This document shows, one piece after another, positions 15,742 to 23,691 of a DNA stretch of 34,537 nt. The DNA is taken from NCBI GenBank assembly GCA_016290335.1, contig JAEETM010000040.1, positions 1 through 34,537 on the forward strand, read 5' to 3'. The position numbers and the translations under genes were made by a program. The stretch comes from Treponema sp. (GTDB lineage: Bacteria; Spirochaetota; Spirochaetia; Treponematales; Treponemataceae). Within the stretch, counting starts at the first letter, position 1. Each line of letters starts with the position of its first letter. The notes under the pieces are model-generated. The model made no database searches. It was not told the DNA's origin and saw nothing but the letters and a program-made list of their open reading frames with translations.

Positions 15742-16704
15742 ATGGCTGAAGAAGAAAAAGCTAAAAAAGCAAAGAAAAAGTTTGGATTAAAACCAGCTTT
15801 TTTTGTGTGGATTATCATTATTGCGCTGGCTGTTATTGCAGGATTTTCAAGCTTTTACGTAGTTGACGAAACCGAACAGGCAGTAATCACAAGGCTCGGC
15901 AAGTATACTAAAACCGAAGGTCCAGGCCTGCACACAAAGCTTCCATTTGGAATTGATAAAAACTACAATGTTCCGGTAAAAGTTGTTCAGACAGAACAGT
16001 TTGGCTTTAAGACAATCAAAGCCGGCCGAAACAGCGAATATAAAAACAATATTTCTACCGAAAGCGAAATGCTCACCGGCGACCTTAATATTGTTGATGT
16101 TGAATGGATTATTCAGTACAGGATTATAGACCCTAAGCAGTGGCTCTTTGGTGTTTACGAAAAACAGACTACAATCCGCGATATTTCACGCTCGGTAATA
16201 AACGAACTTGTTGGCGACCGAGCAATTCTTAGCATTATGAGTGCAGAACGCTCCAACATAGAAGTTCTTGCCCTTGATATGATGAATGAAAACTTTAAAA
16301 AGCTGGGTCTGGGAATCAACGTAATTGCAGTAAAATTACAGAACATTGTTCCGCCTAGTGGAGTTCAGGCTGCTTACGAGGATGTAAACAAGGCTATTCA
16401 GGATATGAACCGCTTTATAAACGAAGGTAAGGAAGCTTACAACACCGAGATTCCAAAGGCACAGGGTGAAGCAGATCGTCAGCTGCAGGTTGCAGAAGGT
16501 TATGCTGCAGAACGTGTTAACATGGCAAAGGGTGATGTTGCAAGATTTAATGCAGTTTACGAAGAATACAAGCGTTCTCCAGCTGTTACAAAAGAGCGTA
16601 TTTATCTTGAAACTATGAATGAAATCTTCAGTTCAGAAACAAAGCCGGAAATTATCGATGGCGAACTTAAGAATGTACTGCCGCTCAAGCAGCTTGGAAA
16701 CTAA
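15742..16704 (+). CDS. hflK: HflK: SPFH/stomatin-like protease modulator subunit
   Basis: This 320-aa protein has an N-terminal Lys-rich cytoplasmic stretch, one membrane segment (residues 20-42, FFVWIIIIALAVIAGF) and a prohibitin/SPFH domain (VVDETEQAVITRLGKY to about residue 230). A coiled coil rich in Ala/Glu (PKAQGEADRQLQVAEGYAAE) follows. In other bacteria HflK and HflC form a large ring that surrounds FtsH in the inner membrane. AGGAGA supports the ATG. The next gene, hflC, follows with 15 bases between the stop and its preferred start. Confidence 0.88.
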   Translation: MAEEEKAKKAKKKFGLKPAFFVWIIIIALAVIAGFSSFYVVDETEQAVITRLGKYTKTEGPGLHTKLPFGIDKNYNVPVKVVQTEQFGFKTIKAGRNSEYKNNISTESEMLTGDLNIVDVEWIIQYRIIDPKQWLFGVYEKQTTIRDISRSVINELVGDRAILSIMSAERSNIEVLALDMMNENFKKLGLGINVIAVKLQNIVPPSGVQAAYEDVNKAIQDMNRFINEGKEAYNTEIPKAQGEADRQLQVAEGYAAERVNMAKGDVARFNAVYEEYKRSPAVTKERIYLETMNEIFSSETKPEIIDGELKNVLPLKQLGN

Positions 16705-16719
16705 ATGGAGGTGAAGAAA

Positions 16720-17709
16720 ATGGCAAAATCAAATAAGAAGTTTTTTGGCTGGTTAATTACTATTGTAATTCTTGTTGTTTTATTTATTGCAACTGGTCCC
16801 TTCTATATTGTAAACGAAGGAAATCAGGTTGTAATCACACGTTTTGGTAGTATTGTAAACACTCATACAGATGCTGGACTTTATATTAAGATTCCTTTCC
16901 TTGATAAAGTCACAACTTATCCTAAGCTGGTGCTTTCTCTTGATGGTGATGAGCAGCGTATTCCTACAAAGGAAAATCAGTTTATTATAGTAGATACTAC
17001 ATCACGTTGGCGCATTTCTGATCCTGCAAAGTTCTATCAGAGCTTCCAGAATCTTGATAACGCTTACAACAAATTGAGTGATATTATTGACTCTTCCTGC
17101 CGAACTGTAATTACCCAGAACAGGCTCAGCGAAATTGTTCGTTCTTCTAACATTATCAACGAGCAGAAGGATGAGAGCAGCGGTACAGAAGATGAAGAAA
17201 CCCGCGAAATCAACAACCTTGTAAACGATTCAACTGCAAATGAAACTGTAACAAAAGGTCGTGGTGAACTCTGCCGCCTTATGACAGTTGAAGCAAACAA
17301 GCTGGTTCCAGAATACGGTATTGATTTGATTGATATTGTTCCACGCCAGATTAAATATTCTGATGAGCTTACAGAATCTGTTTACAACAGAATGATTAAG
17401 GATAGAAATCAGGTTGCACAGGCTTACCGCTCTCTTGGTGAAGGTAAAAAAGCAGAATGGCTTGGTAAACTGGAAAGCGACAAACGAACAATTGCTTCTG
17501 AAGCCTACCGCAAATCTGAAGAAATCAAAGGTAATGCCGATGCCGAAGCTGCCGCAATCTACTCTGCCGCCTACAACAAGGACCCTGAGTTCTACAAGTT
17601 CTGGAAGAGCATGGAATCTTACAAAAACAATCTAAAAGACTACCCGGCTACCTACAGTACAAATATGGATTACTTCGACTATTTGTACGGAGCTGATGGA
17701 AAACGCTAA
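16720..17709 (+). CDS. hflC: HflC: SPFH/stomatin-like protease modulator subunit
   Basis: This 329-aa protein (from the ATG at 16720) has an N-terminal membrane segment (WLITIVILVVLFIATGPFYI), the SPFH core starting VNEGNQVVITRFGSI, a polar insertion (about residues 145-175, acidic and Asn/Thr-rich) and a C-terminal coiled coil (KRTIASEAYRKSEEIKG). An in-frame ATG at 16705 is disfavoured, because the GGAGG ribosome site (16707-16711) fits only the second ATG. It is the partner of HflK. Confidence 0.88.
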   Translation: MAKSNKKFFGWLITIVILVVLFIATGPFYIVNEGNQVVITRFGSIVNTHTDAGLYIKIPFLDKVTTYPKLVLSLDGDEQRIPTKENQFIIVDTTSRWRISDPAKFYQSFQNLDNAYNKLSDIIDSSCRTVITQNRLSEIVRSSNIINEQKDESSGTEDEETREINNLVNDSTANETVTKGRGELCRLMTVEANKLVPEYGIDLIDIVPRQIKYSDELTESVYNRMIKDRNQVAQAYRSLGEGKKAEWLGKLESDKRTIASEAYRKSEEIKGNADAEAAAIYSAAYNKDPEFYKFWKSMESYKNNLKDYPATYSTNMDYFDYLYGADGKR

Positions 17710-17716
17710 GACTGTC

Positions 17717-17739
17717 ATTGCCGCACTTGATGCGGCAAT
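17717..17739 (+). promoter_or_regulatory. Intercistronic hairpin after hflC
   Basis: ATTGCCGCA and TGCGGCAAT form a perfect 9-bp stem with a 5-base loop. There is no T-run, so it is unlikely to stop transcription. It is probably an RNA-stability or processing element between hflC and the next gene. Confidence 0.5.
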
Positions 17740-17766
17740 CTGTGTTAACTTGAGGAGATTAAAAAA

Positions 17767-19542
17767 ATGAAGCTTGTGACTATAGATAATGATGAAATAC
17801 GACTTTGTTCAGGCATGAAGGAAGAGTTTTTCGGAAAAACGAACTACGATTCTATAGTCACGCAAAAAGGGCTGCTGGTAGACTGCAAGGCTTTTGATTA
17901 CAGTGGCTTTGCTTCTGGCGATGAAGCTTTAGATTTTAATTTTACCGACTGGAGCTTTGAAGAAATTAAAGCCTTACAGACAACTCCTAACGAAGAGTAT
18001 TTAGTTTACTATTGCGGAAAAAATCCCTTTGCACAAAATGGTGCAAAGGACAACAAAGTCCGCACTTTACTTGATTATTTTGAAGCTGCCGATAAGCCTT
18101 CTTCATCATCACAGGAAAAAGAAGAAATGTTTAAGGCAGCTTTCCTTGTATGCGCAATTTTGACTCAGGCAGCAAAGGATGAAATTGAAATCCCTGTGAT
18201 TGGTGCGGGCGGAATACTTGTTGACTTAGAGGCACAGAACGTGCTGTTTTTGCCGCCAGATTTGTTCAAATATTCTTCTGCAAGTCTTTCCGATGCCGAA
18301 ACTACAAAGCATAATACAGGGTGGATAAATCCTACACTTTTTGGTCTCCCGGCAATCTGTTTTGAAAGAGCTTCCATTGCCTACAAAATGCTCACCGGTC
18401 GCCTGCCCTATGCTTCCGAAAATGCAACAGAACGAAATGCCGATATTCTTGACCGGAACTTTCTGCCGCTGGAATTAAGTGTAAACGGAGTGGACCGCCA
18501 GCTTGCAATTGAAGTAAACAAGGCACTCAAGCTTAACTCTAATGAAGTTGCAATTCCGGGAAAAAAGAAGCAGGGAAAATCAAATGAAGATTTAACTCCG
18601 ATTCCAACCTTCCCACTCAAAGAGCTTTTTGCTTCAAAAGATAAGAGCTTTGAAAAAACTTCTGATGCCGCTTTTGAAGAACAGGCACAATCTTACTTAA
18701 AGGCGCAGAAATCAAAAATAAAAACACAGCGAACGTTCCGCAGAAACAAGGCAATTATCTACACAAGTCTGGCCGGCGTGTTAGTTTTAGCTATCTCCAT
18801 TTTTACGGGAGTTAAGAATGCCCGCGACAATTTTACAACAAAAGGGCTTACCTCAACTCAAACAATAGAAGCTTACTTTAAGGGCTACAACAATCTTGAT
18901 ACAGCTCTTATGGAAACTCTGGTTAAGGGCAGAACTCCTTCTGAATATGTTGATACAATCAGCCGCATGTATGTTGTTGGAAAACAGAGGCAGGCATACG
19001 GAGGACATAAAGGTTTTCTTTCGCCGGAAAAATGGCTTTACTTTGTAGATAAACCGCTCAATGTTCAAATGGCAGGAATCTACGGAGTTTCCAACGTAAT
19101 GATTGACGGTAAGCTTTCTGAGCTGAATCCTTCTATATATAAGATAAATCAGAAGCCAGAAGCAATTAAGCAGGAAAATGGAATTACGCTGGAAAACAAT
19201 TCGCAATCGGTTCATAACGTTGAATACTTTTTTATCCGCACCGAAGGCGAAAATACAGATTTGATTGTTCAGAAGGTTTTTGAAACCTTTACGCTTACTT
19301 ATGTTAAAGATAAATGGCTTATTACAAATATTGAGTCTGATTATTCTGATACAAATTACAACAGCGATGCTTTTAAAATTGATTATTTTGAAGCTCTGAA
19401 TGCAAATGACGGAAATGTAAAGGCTGCTGTTGGAGCTTTGAGAAATAAATACAAGTGGCTGCCGGGTGATGCAGTGCTCGAACAAGAGCTGCACCGCCTT
19501 GAAGAGTTGGCAAAAGATATGTACTGGTTTACCACAAATTAA
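17767..19542 (+). CDS. Membrane-anchored pseudokinase-like protein (591 aa)
   Basis: The cytoplasmic part (1 to about 325) contains a C-lobe-like pattern of a bacterial Ser/Thr kinase. GAGGILVDLEAQNVLFL (about 146-162) stands in the place of the catalytic loop and following strands. CFERASIAYKMLTGRLPY (198-215) matches the kinase helix-F region 'SLG-x-x-LYELLTGRxPF'. No glycine-rich loop, HRD or DFG is visible, so it is probably inactive. One membrane segment (329-349) separates it from an exported C-terminal domain with an NTF2-like look (VHNVEYFFIRTEGENTDLIV). This is the STPK layout. A GGAG site precedes the ATG. It is in line with hflKC after a hairpin. The similarity is by eye only. Confidence 0.5.
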   Translation: MKLVTIDNDEIRLCSGMKEEFFGKTNYDSIVTQKGLLVDCKAFDYSGFASGDEALDFNFTDWSFEEIKALQTTPNEEYLVYYCGKNPFAQNGAKDNKVRTLLDYFEAADKPSSSSQEKEEMFKAAFLVCAILTQAAKDEIEIPVIGAGGILVDLEAQNVLFLPPDLFKYSSASLSDAETTKHNTGWINPTLFGLPAICFERASIAYKMLTGRLPYASENATERNADILDRNFLPLELSVNGVDRQLAIEVNKALKLNSNEVAIPGKKKQGKSNEDLTPIPTFPLKELFASKDKSFEKTSDAAFEEQAQSYLKAQKSKIKTQRTFRRNKAIIYTSLAGVLVLAISIFTGVKNARDNFTTKGLTSTQTIEAYFKGYNNLDTALMETLVKGRTPSEYVDTISRMYVVGKQRQAYGGHKGFLSPEKWLYFVDKPLNVQMAGIYGVSNVMIDGKLSELNPSIYKINQKPEAIKQENGITLENNSQSVHNVEYFFIRTEGENTDLIVQKVFETFTLTYVKDKWLITNIESDYSDTNYNSDAFKIDYFEALNANDGNVKAAVGALRNKYKWLPGDAVLEQELHRLEELAKDMYWFTTN

Positions 19543-21251
19543 TCTGTCACTGAATTATCGATTGGTTCAAGCTCGGTAAGATAGTAGACACAACGCTGGA
19601 GAAGCTTTCGAATCTCAATCAGAGAATCCCTGAAATGTCTGTTGTCGTGTCCTTTTATGCTTGAAAGATTCTGCAATGAATCATGAATACCATCGCGCTC
19701 TTCATCAAAAATACCGTGGAAAACGCGGTCGATTGTTCTGGCGCCTTTACCAAAAAGCTTAAGACAGTCACGAACAGTTTTTTCTATCTGCTCCATAGTA
19801 CCGTCTATCTGTTTCTGGACCTGGAACGTATGAACCTTTGAAGTTGAAAACTCTTCGAACATCATGCCAATCTCTCCTTTTGAAGAAAGAGATTCTATAA
19901 GACCAAGCATTCTTGTATTTGCCGTAGAAAAATTATTCAAGCCTTCAGAATACTCTACCCGGTTTTCACCCTTAAAAAAGATTCCTTCCATAGCCAGATC
20001 ATTTAAAGGAAGAATTACCTTATCATATTTTTCTGTAGCAAACCACGAAAGGAAGCCACCGGTCAAATCACAGCTGAAACGAATGCTGCTCCAAAGCTTA
20101 AGCCATGGTCTGTATGCCATAACAGGAAAATCACTAAGACCAAAATCGCGCCTCATGGCTTCTGTAAGATTCTGTTTTTTCTGTTCACGGAGCCATTCAC
20201 TCCAGCGGATATCGATAAGCTTTTTCCATTGCATTCTGAAGCTTGGGAACCAGCCTTCTGCACCATTTATGTTTTCTGGAGACCAGTCGTAGCTGCCGTT
20301 TATAACCCGGCCCATGCTTGTAACAGGAACTCCGTTAATAAAGGATTGGATTGCATTAAAATGAGAGAGTGCTTTATCCATAAAATCCTTTACAGCTTTT
20401 TCAAGATTCTTTTCCATTACTGAATCGTTGAGAATCTTTTTCTGGGAATACAGGAACAGGGCCTCAAGCATTTCACTATCAACAGGGATTGTATTTGCAA
20501 AAACACTGGCAAGAATATTGTAATCTACGCGTGCATTTTTGTATGGACAGGTGTACATATCGCTGCTGATGTTTGTAAACTGCGACAGGAAATGAAGGTA
20601 CGGAATTGAAACAAAGCATTTAAGCCAGTTGATTGCAGAAATTGAATTGTAAATCTTTGTTCGCGTTCCAGGGTTCATATTCATAAGGATGTCATCTAGC
20701 TTGCGGAGAAGTTCATTTCTTGTTTCCTGCGAAACATCATAAGGTAGATTAATAGAAAAAGGATCTACGGTCTCGTTGATTTTATCTGTAAGCTCAGGGG
20801 CGGAAAAAGAACCGACAAAAACATAAAAATCACCGGGATTTTCATCAAGTACTATAAGATAAGGTTTAAAAAAGTCAGCGGCTTCCTTTAAGTGCTGGAG
20901 TCTTTCGTAAAAAATATAATCAACAATCTTTATTTTATGATTCAAAAGCCCAGGATGAGCGCGATTAACCCTTCTTGCAATTTCTGCAAGCACGTCCTCA
21001 TGGTACAGCTGATCCATTGAGCTTTTTGCAAAAAGTGCCCGAATCCAGAGAACAATTTTATAAAAAACAGACTCTTTCTGGAGCTTTGCCTGTAAGGTTG
21101 TGTGACTCTCCTGAATGGCTTCTATGCTTTCCGAAAGATGGATTTCCTGCTCAGAATTCTGATTAATTTTGTTCAGCATGGCAAGACGGTCTTCGTTACT
21201 GAGACCTGCGACGAGTCTTTCAAAAGAACTTTTATTATTGCCTTCTTCCAT
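19539..21251 (-). CDS. Conserved spirochete protein of unknown function (possibly DUF5312)
   Basis: This 570-aa soluble protein is mostly helical, with no signal peptide and no motif of a known enzyme. Landmarks are LFAKSSMDQLYHEDVLAEIARRVN (positions 73-95), a Trp/Tyr-rich middle (e.g. YDWSPENINGAEGWFPSF) and a helical C-terminus with HDNRHFRDSLIEIRKLLQR. It resembles a Treponema-specific family that I recall as DUF5312, but the match cannot be confirmed here. Its last codons overlap the convergent pseudokinase-like gene by four bases. Confidence 0.6.
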   Translation of the reverse strand: MEEGNNKSSFERLVAGLSNEDRLAMLNKINQNSEQEIHLSESIEAIQESHTTLQAKLQKESVFYKIVLWIRALFAKSSMDQLYHEDVLAEIARRVNRAHPGLLNHKIKIVDYIFYERLQHLKEAADFFKPYLIVLDENPGDFYVFVGSFSAPELTDKINETVDPFSINLPYDVSQETRNELLRKLDDILMNMNPGTRTKIYNSISAINWLKCFVSIPYLHFLSQFTNISSDMYTCPYKNARVDYNILASVFANTIPVDSEMLEALFLYSQKKILNDSVMEKNLEKAVKDFMDKALSHFNAIQSFINGVPVTSMGRVINGSYDWSPENINGAEGWFPSFRMQWKKLIDIRWSEWLREQKKQNLTEAMRRDFGLSDFPVMAYRPWLKLWSSIRFSCDLTGGFLSWFATEKYDKVILPLNDLAMEGIFFKGENRVEYSEGLNNFSTANTRMLGLIESLSSKGEIGMMFEEFSTSKVHTFQVQKQIDGTMEQIEKTVRDCLKLFGKGARTIDRVFHGIFDEERDGIHDSLQNLSSIKGHDNRHFRDSLIEIRKLLQRCVYYLTELEPIDNSVTD

Positions 21252-21291
21252 ACTTAGATTATCGGAATAAAATGATTATTTCACTAGTGCG

Positions 21292-21319
21292 AAAAAAAAA
21301 CTCGCCAGATAGCGAGTTT
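21292..21319 (-). terminator. Terminator of tRNA-Glu
   Basis: On the minus strand AAACTCGC and GCGAGTTT (8 bp, 6-base loop) run into nine T residues. It sits about 34 bases after the tRNA-Glu 3' end. Confidence 0.85.
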
Positions 21320-21352
21320 ACCACGAACTGAACTGATTTTGAAATGATGTTT

Positions 21353-21425
21353 TAGCTCCTACGGGAGTCGAACCCGTCTCTCCGCCTTGAGAGGGCGATG
21401 AACTAAACCGATATTCGAAGGAGCC
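21353..21425 (-). tRNA. tRNA-Glu (anticodon CUC)
   Basis: It is a 73-nt cloverleaf on the minus strand. The acceptor is GGCTCCT / AGGAGCT (one G-U at the end). The D stem is GAAT / GTTC. The anticodon stem is TCGCC / GGCGG, with a 7-base loop CTCTCAA placing CTC at 34-36. The T stem is ACGGG / CCCGT with loop TTCGACT. CCA is not encoded. Confidence 0.9.
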
Positions 21426-21458
21426 AAAAAAAAAGCTGAACCTTAGGCGATTCAGCTT
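21426..21458 (-). terminator. Terminator of tRNA-Gln
   Basis: Minus-strand AAGCTGAA and TTCAGCTT form an 8-bp stem followed by nine T residues, immediately after tRNA-Gln and directly before tRNA-Glu. The two tRNAs may therefore be expressed separately or by read-through. Confidence 0.85.
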
Positions 21459-21461
21459 TAG

Positions 21462-21532
21462 TTCCCCAAGGAGGATTCGAACCCCCACAGTCAGAACCAG
21501 AATCTGAAGTGCTACCATTACACAATCGGGGA
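21462..21532 (-). tRNA. tRNA-Gln (anticodon CUG)
   Basis: It is a 71-nt cloverleaf. The acceptor is TCCCCGA / TTGGGGA, beginning with U1-A72 as usual for Gln tRNA. The anticodon stem is TCAGA / TCTGA with loop TTCTGGT, giving CTG at 34-36. The T arm is perfect, with TTCGAAT as loop. CCA is not encoded. It reads CAG codons. Confidence 0.9.
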
Positions 21533-21545
21533 ATAAGTGTATATA

Positions 21546-21574
21546 AATATATAGGAAAACAATAACTGTGTCAA
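21546..21574 (-). promoter_or_regulatory. Strong promoter for tRNA-Gln
   Basis: On the minus strand: consensus TTGACA at 21569-21574, a 17-bp spacer and TATATT at 21546-21551. The tRNA 5' end (21532) is about 14 bases after the -10 element. Confidence 0.8.
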
Positions 21575-21594
21575 CAGGTGTAATACTTATATAA

Positions 21595-21805
21595 GGAAAT
21601 CAATTTGTAAATAACTTAATCACAAAAAAATAGCTTCCGGTCGAGTAATGTCTTTCGAAATCGCAGGCTCGCCTGCTACACGCTGATGTGCCCTTGTAAT
21701 TATATACGTTTGCCGCTAAAGCGGCAGCACATCAGAGTGTTTTCGAAAGCCATTCCTCTCCCTCTCGCTATTTTTTTGAAAACACTTTAGTAAAAATTGA
21801 TTTCC
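21595..21805. repeat. 211-bp imperfect palindromic element (MITE-like or structured RNA)
   Basis: It begins GGAAATCAATTT and ends with the reverse complement. The arms (21595-21660 and 21739-21805) share several blocks, including CAAAAAAATAGC and TTTCGAAA. The centre has CTGATGTGC / GCACATCAG, plus two nested hairpins (GCAGG / CCTGC and TGCCGCT / AGCGGCA). The whole stretch would fold into one long branched stem. No target-site duplication is clear. It lies downstream of the CBM48 gene and upstream of the tRNA promoter. Confidence 0.6.
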
Positions 21806-21827
21806 AAAAATAATGCTGTATTAACAA

Positions 21828-22253
21828 CTATTTCTTTGTTGTTGTTTTCTTTGCGGGAGCCTTTTTGGCTGGGGCTTTTTCAGATTTAGCTGGAGCCTTT
21901 TTTGGAGCTGCTTTTTTGGCAGCGGGTTTGGAATCAGCGGGTACGTAGGTGCTGACTACGGAATTGTCGTCGTTTACGAGTTCGGCGCGGATGTATTTGT
22001 CGGCTTTCCAGTCGTTAATCCAGGTTTTGCCATCCAAAAGATAGCGGAACTGATATTCTTTGTTTACTTCAAACTGCTTTTTTACAGAAAAAGAACCGTC
22101 GGCTCCTTTCTTCATTGGGGTTGCTGTTTCGCTCCAATCGTTAAACTCACCTACTAAAAATGCCTTTTCTGCACCAGCGGCAGCAGCAGCGTTAATACTA
22201 AAAGTTACTGTACATTTTGTTTTATCTGATGAAAAAGTTTTCTTTAAGGACAT
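21828..22253 (-). CDS. CBM48 (glycogen-binding-like) protein with Lys/Ala/Pro tail
   Basis: It has 141 aa from the ATG at 22253, whose GGAGG ribosome site (22258-22262) overlaps a discarded upstream ATG at 22265. Residues of about 10-105 form a CBM48 / AMPK-beta-type carbohydrate-binding domain: KAFLVGEFNDWSETATPMK, EYQFRYLLDGKTWINDW. The last 35 residues are a basic AKKAPAK-type tail, like histone H1 or bacterial Hc1-like proteins. Expected to bind alpha-glucan, nucleic acid or both. It ends close to the palindromic element. Confidence 0.75.
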   Translation of the reverse strand: MSLKKTFSSDKTKCTVTFSINAAAAAGAEKAFLVGEFNDWSETATPMKKGADGSFSVKKQFEVNKEYQFRYLLDGKTWINDWKADKYIRAELVNDDNSVVSTYVPADSKPAAKKAAPKKAPAKSEKAPAKKAPAKKTTTKK

Positions 22254-22340
22254 ACTAACCTCCATTAAAATTAAGAAGATATTAACACTTTAAGGTTTTC
22301 TTAGCAAGTTATTATTTCAGACTTGATCCGACAATCTAAT

Positions 22341-23270
22341 TCACACATCCTCTAGTGTAAGATTGTAATTAAAGTTTTTATTTGCATAATTCAATGCAGT
22401 TTCCAAATAATCTCTTTTTAGAAGCTTTGCAAGAGAAAGTGCTGTCCGTATATATTTCTCACCTTCTGCTGTATTTCCTAATGATGAATAACTGCACCCC
22501 AAATTAAAGATTAGTCCCGGAAGCACACAAAGCTGCCCATATTTATTACAGATTTCAATCCCCTCTTTTTCAGTCTCAAGAGATTTTTGAAACATCTTTT
22601 TCTGACCATACCAGTTTGAAATATTGAACATTAAAACAGGAAGCAACGAAGCCTTATTTACCTCACTAACAAAAGTTTTATCCTTATAATAATGAATTAA
22701 AAACTCTAAATGCCGGAATGCATCTTTTTCTCTCTTGCATTCCCATTCACATAAAGCAATACAATTTATAATCTCCAATTCTTCATTTCTATAATAGCGG
22801 TCCTGTAGTTCACCTTCGGGAGTAAAATCCTTTAATGTCAATTGTAAAATAGATGTAAGTTCATCCAAATAATTTTGTTGATTCAGTAGACCTGAGTTTT
22901 CATAATCTAAAATTGTTTTTGCATGTAAATAATATTGTTTACTAAATACATCACTCTTATCATAATTCTTTTCATATTTGTCTAAAAGTTCATTATAATC
23001 ATATCGATGATTTGCAATTCTGTTATCAATCTCAACTTCTAAATTATGCAGCTTTAAATCCATTGCAGTCATAGGAATAAGATTCATAGGTGGTTTTGTT
23101 CCCATATAACTGAAAAAGGCTTCCAGCTGTTTCCTGCTTGGAAGATGCTTTCCATTTTCCAGCCTGGATAATGTTGAAACTGCACACGAATCTCCACATA
23201 AATCTTCCTGCGAAAGTCCTAATCGTTCTCTATATTCTTTTATGAGCTTACCTATTAATGAGCAGTTCAA
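22341..23270 (-). CDS. XRE-HTH plus TPR regulator (Rgg/PlcR, RRNPP-like)
   Basis: This 309-aa protein has an N-terminal HTH (residues 5-60: IGKLIKEYRERLGLSQEDLC, then STLSRLENGKHLPSRKQLEAF), matching the Rgg/MutR-type signature. A helical TPR-like region follows (about 100-300, e.g. GLIFNLGCSYSSLGNTAEGE). In Firmicutes this architecture senses small exported peptides. The start is a TTG, supported by AGGAG 7 bases upstream. It is divergent from the 75-aa exported peptide, with an inverted repeat between them. No peptide-binding residues can be identified from sequence alone. Confidence 0.7.
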   Translation of the reverse strand: MNCSLIGKLIKEYRERLGLSQEDLCGDSCAVSTLSRLENGKHLPSRKQLEAFFSYMGTKPPMNLIPMTAMDLKLHNLEVEIDNRIANHRYDYNELLDKYEKNYDKSDVFSKQYYLHAKTILDYENSGLLNQQNYLDELTSILQLTLKDFTPEGELQDRYYRNEELEIINCIALCEWECKREKDAFRHLEFLIHYYKDKTFVSEVNKASLLPVLMFNISNWYGQKKMFQKSLETEKEGIEICNKYGQLCVLPGLIFNLGCSYSSLGNTAEGEKYIRTALSLAKLLKRDYLETALNYANKNFNYNLTLEDV

Positions 23271-23315
23271 TTATTCACTCCTAATAATAGTTTGGTATAT
23301 TTTATCACATTTTTT

Positions 23316-23343
23316 GCGAAAAGTGAAAATTTGCACTTTTTGC
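23316..23343. promoter_or_regulatory. Inverted repeat between regulator and peptide gene
   Basis: GCGAAAAGTG (23316-23325), an 8-bp spacer and CACTTTTTGC (23334-23343); 9 of 10 positions pair. It is a plausible operator for the divergent XRE-TPR regulator. No clear -35/-10 pair was found for the peptide gene. Confidence 0.45.
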
Positions 23344-23403
23344 TATGGTGTTTTGCAAATTCCCAATTGAAAATTAAGTTTATCAAACGAAAGGAGAAAA
23401 GAA

Positions 23404-23631
23404 ATGAAAAAGACTTTCAAAATTATTGCATTTGTAATGGCATTGGGAATTGTTTCGAGTTTTACACTTTGTTGTAAACAGAATTCAATTACCGACATTT
23501 TATTGGATTCTCAGGATTCAAATGAAATATTGTATTCTGATGAAGATAATTCCAGACATTGCATTCCAGGCGAAAAAAAAAGAAGTAATCAAGGAGGTGG
23601 TACAGGCAATACAAGTACATTAGGCGGTTGA
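23404..23631 (+). CDS. 75-aa exported small peptide (pheromone or lipopeptide candidate)
   Basis: It has an N-terminal signal (MKKTFKIIAFVMALGIVSSF) ending near a CysCys pair (residues 23-24) that could be a relaxed spirochaetal lipobox. An acidic stretch and then a basic KKR at about 58-60 precede the Gly-rich tail RSNQGGGTGNTSTLGG. AGGAG supports the ATG. It has no recognised family. The position, divergent from an RRNPP-like regulator, suggests a processed signal peptide, but a small structural lipoprotein is equally possible. Confidence 0.55.
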   Translation: MKKTFKIIAFVMALGIVSSFTLCCKQNSITDILLDSQDSNEILYSDEDNSRHCIPGEKKRSNQGGGTGNTSTLGG

Positions 23632-23691
23632 TAATAAACCGTATAAAAGAGAGTTTATCAAAAAAAATTAAGTAATTAAAAGGGTATTGTA

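Noticed and set aside
17717..17739. Hairpin after hflC as a transcription terminator
   Set aside because: The stem is perfect but no T-run follows, and the next gene continues in the same direction.
18853..19494. Long minus-strand open frame inside the pseudokinase-like gene
   Set aside because: The sense gene has clear membrane and domain organisation and a ribosome site. The antisense frame is a shadow.
21353..21425. tRNA-Glu read as a tRNA-Leu because CAA occurs in the anticodon loop
   Set aside because: The 5-bp anticodon stem fixes the loop as CTCTCAA, so the anticodon is CTC (Glu). There is also no long variable arm, as Leu would need.
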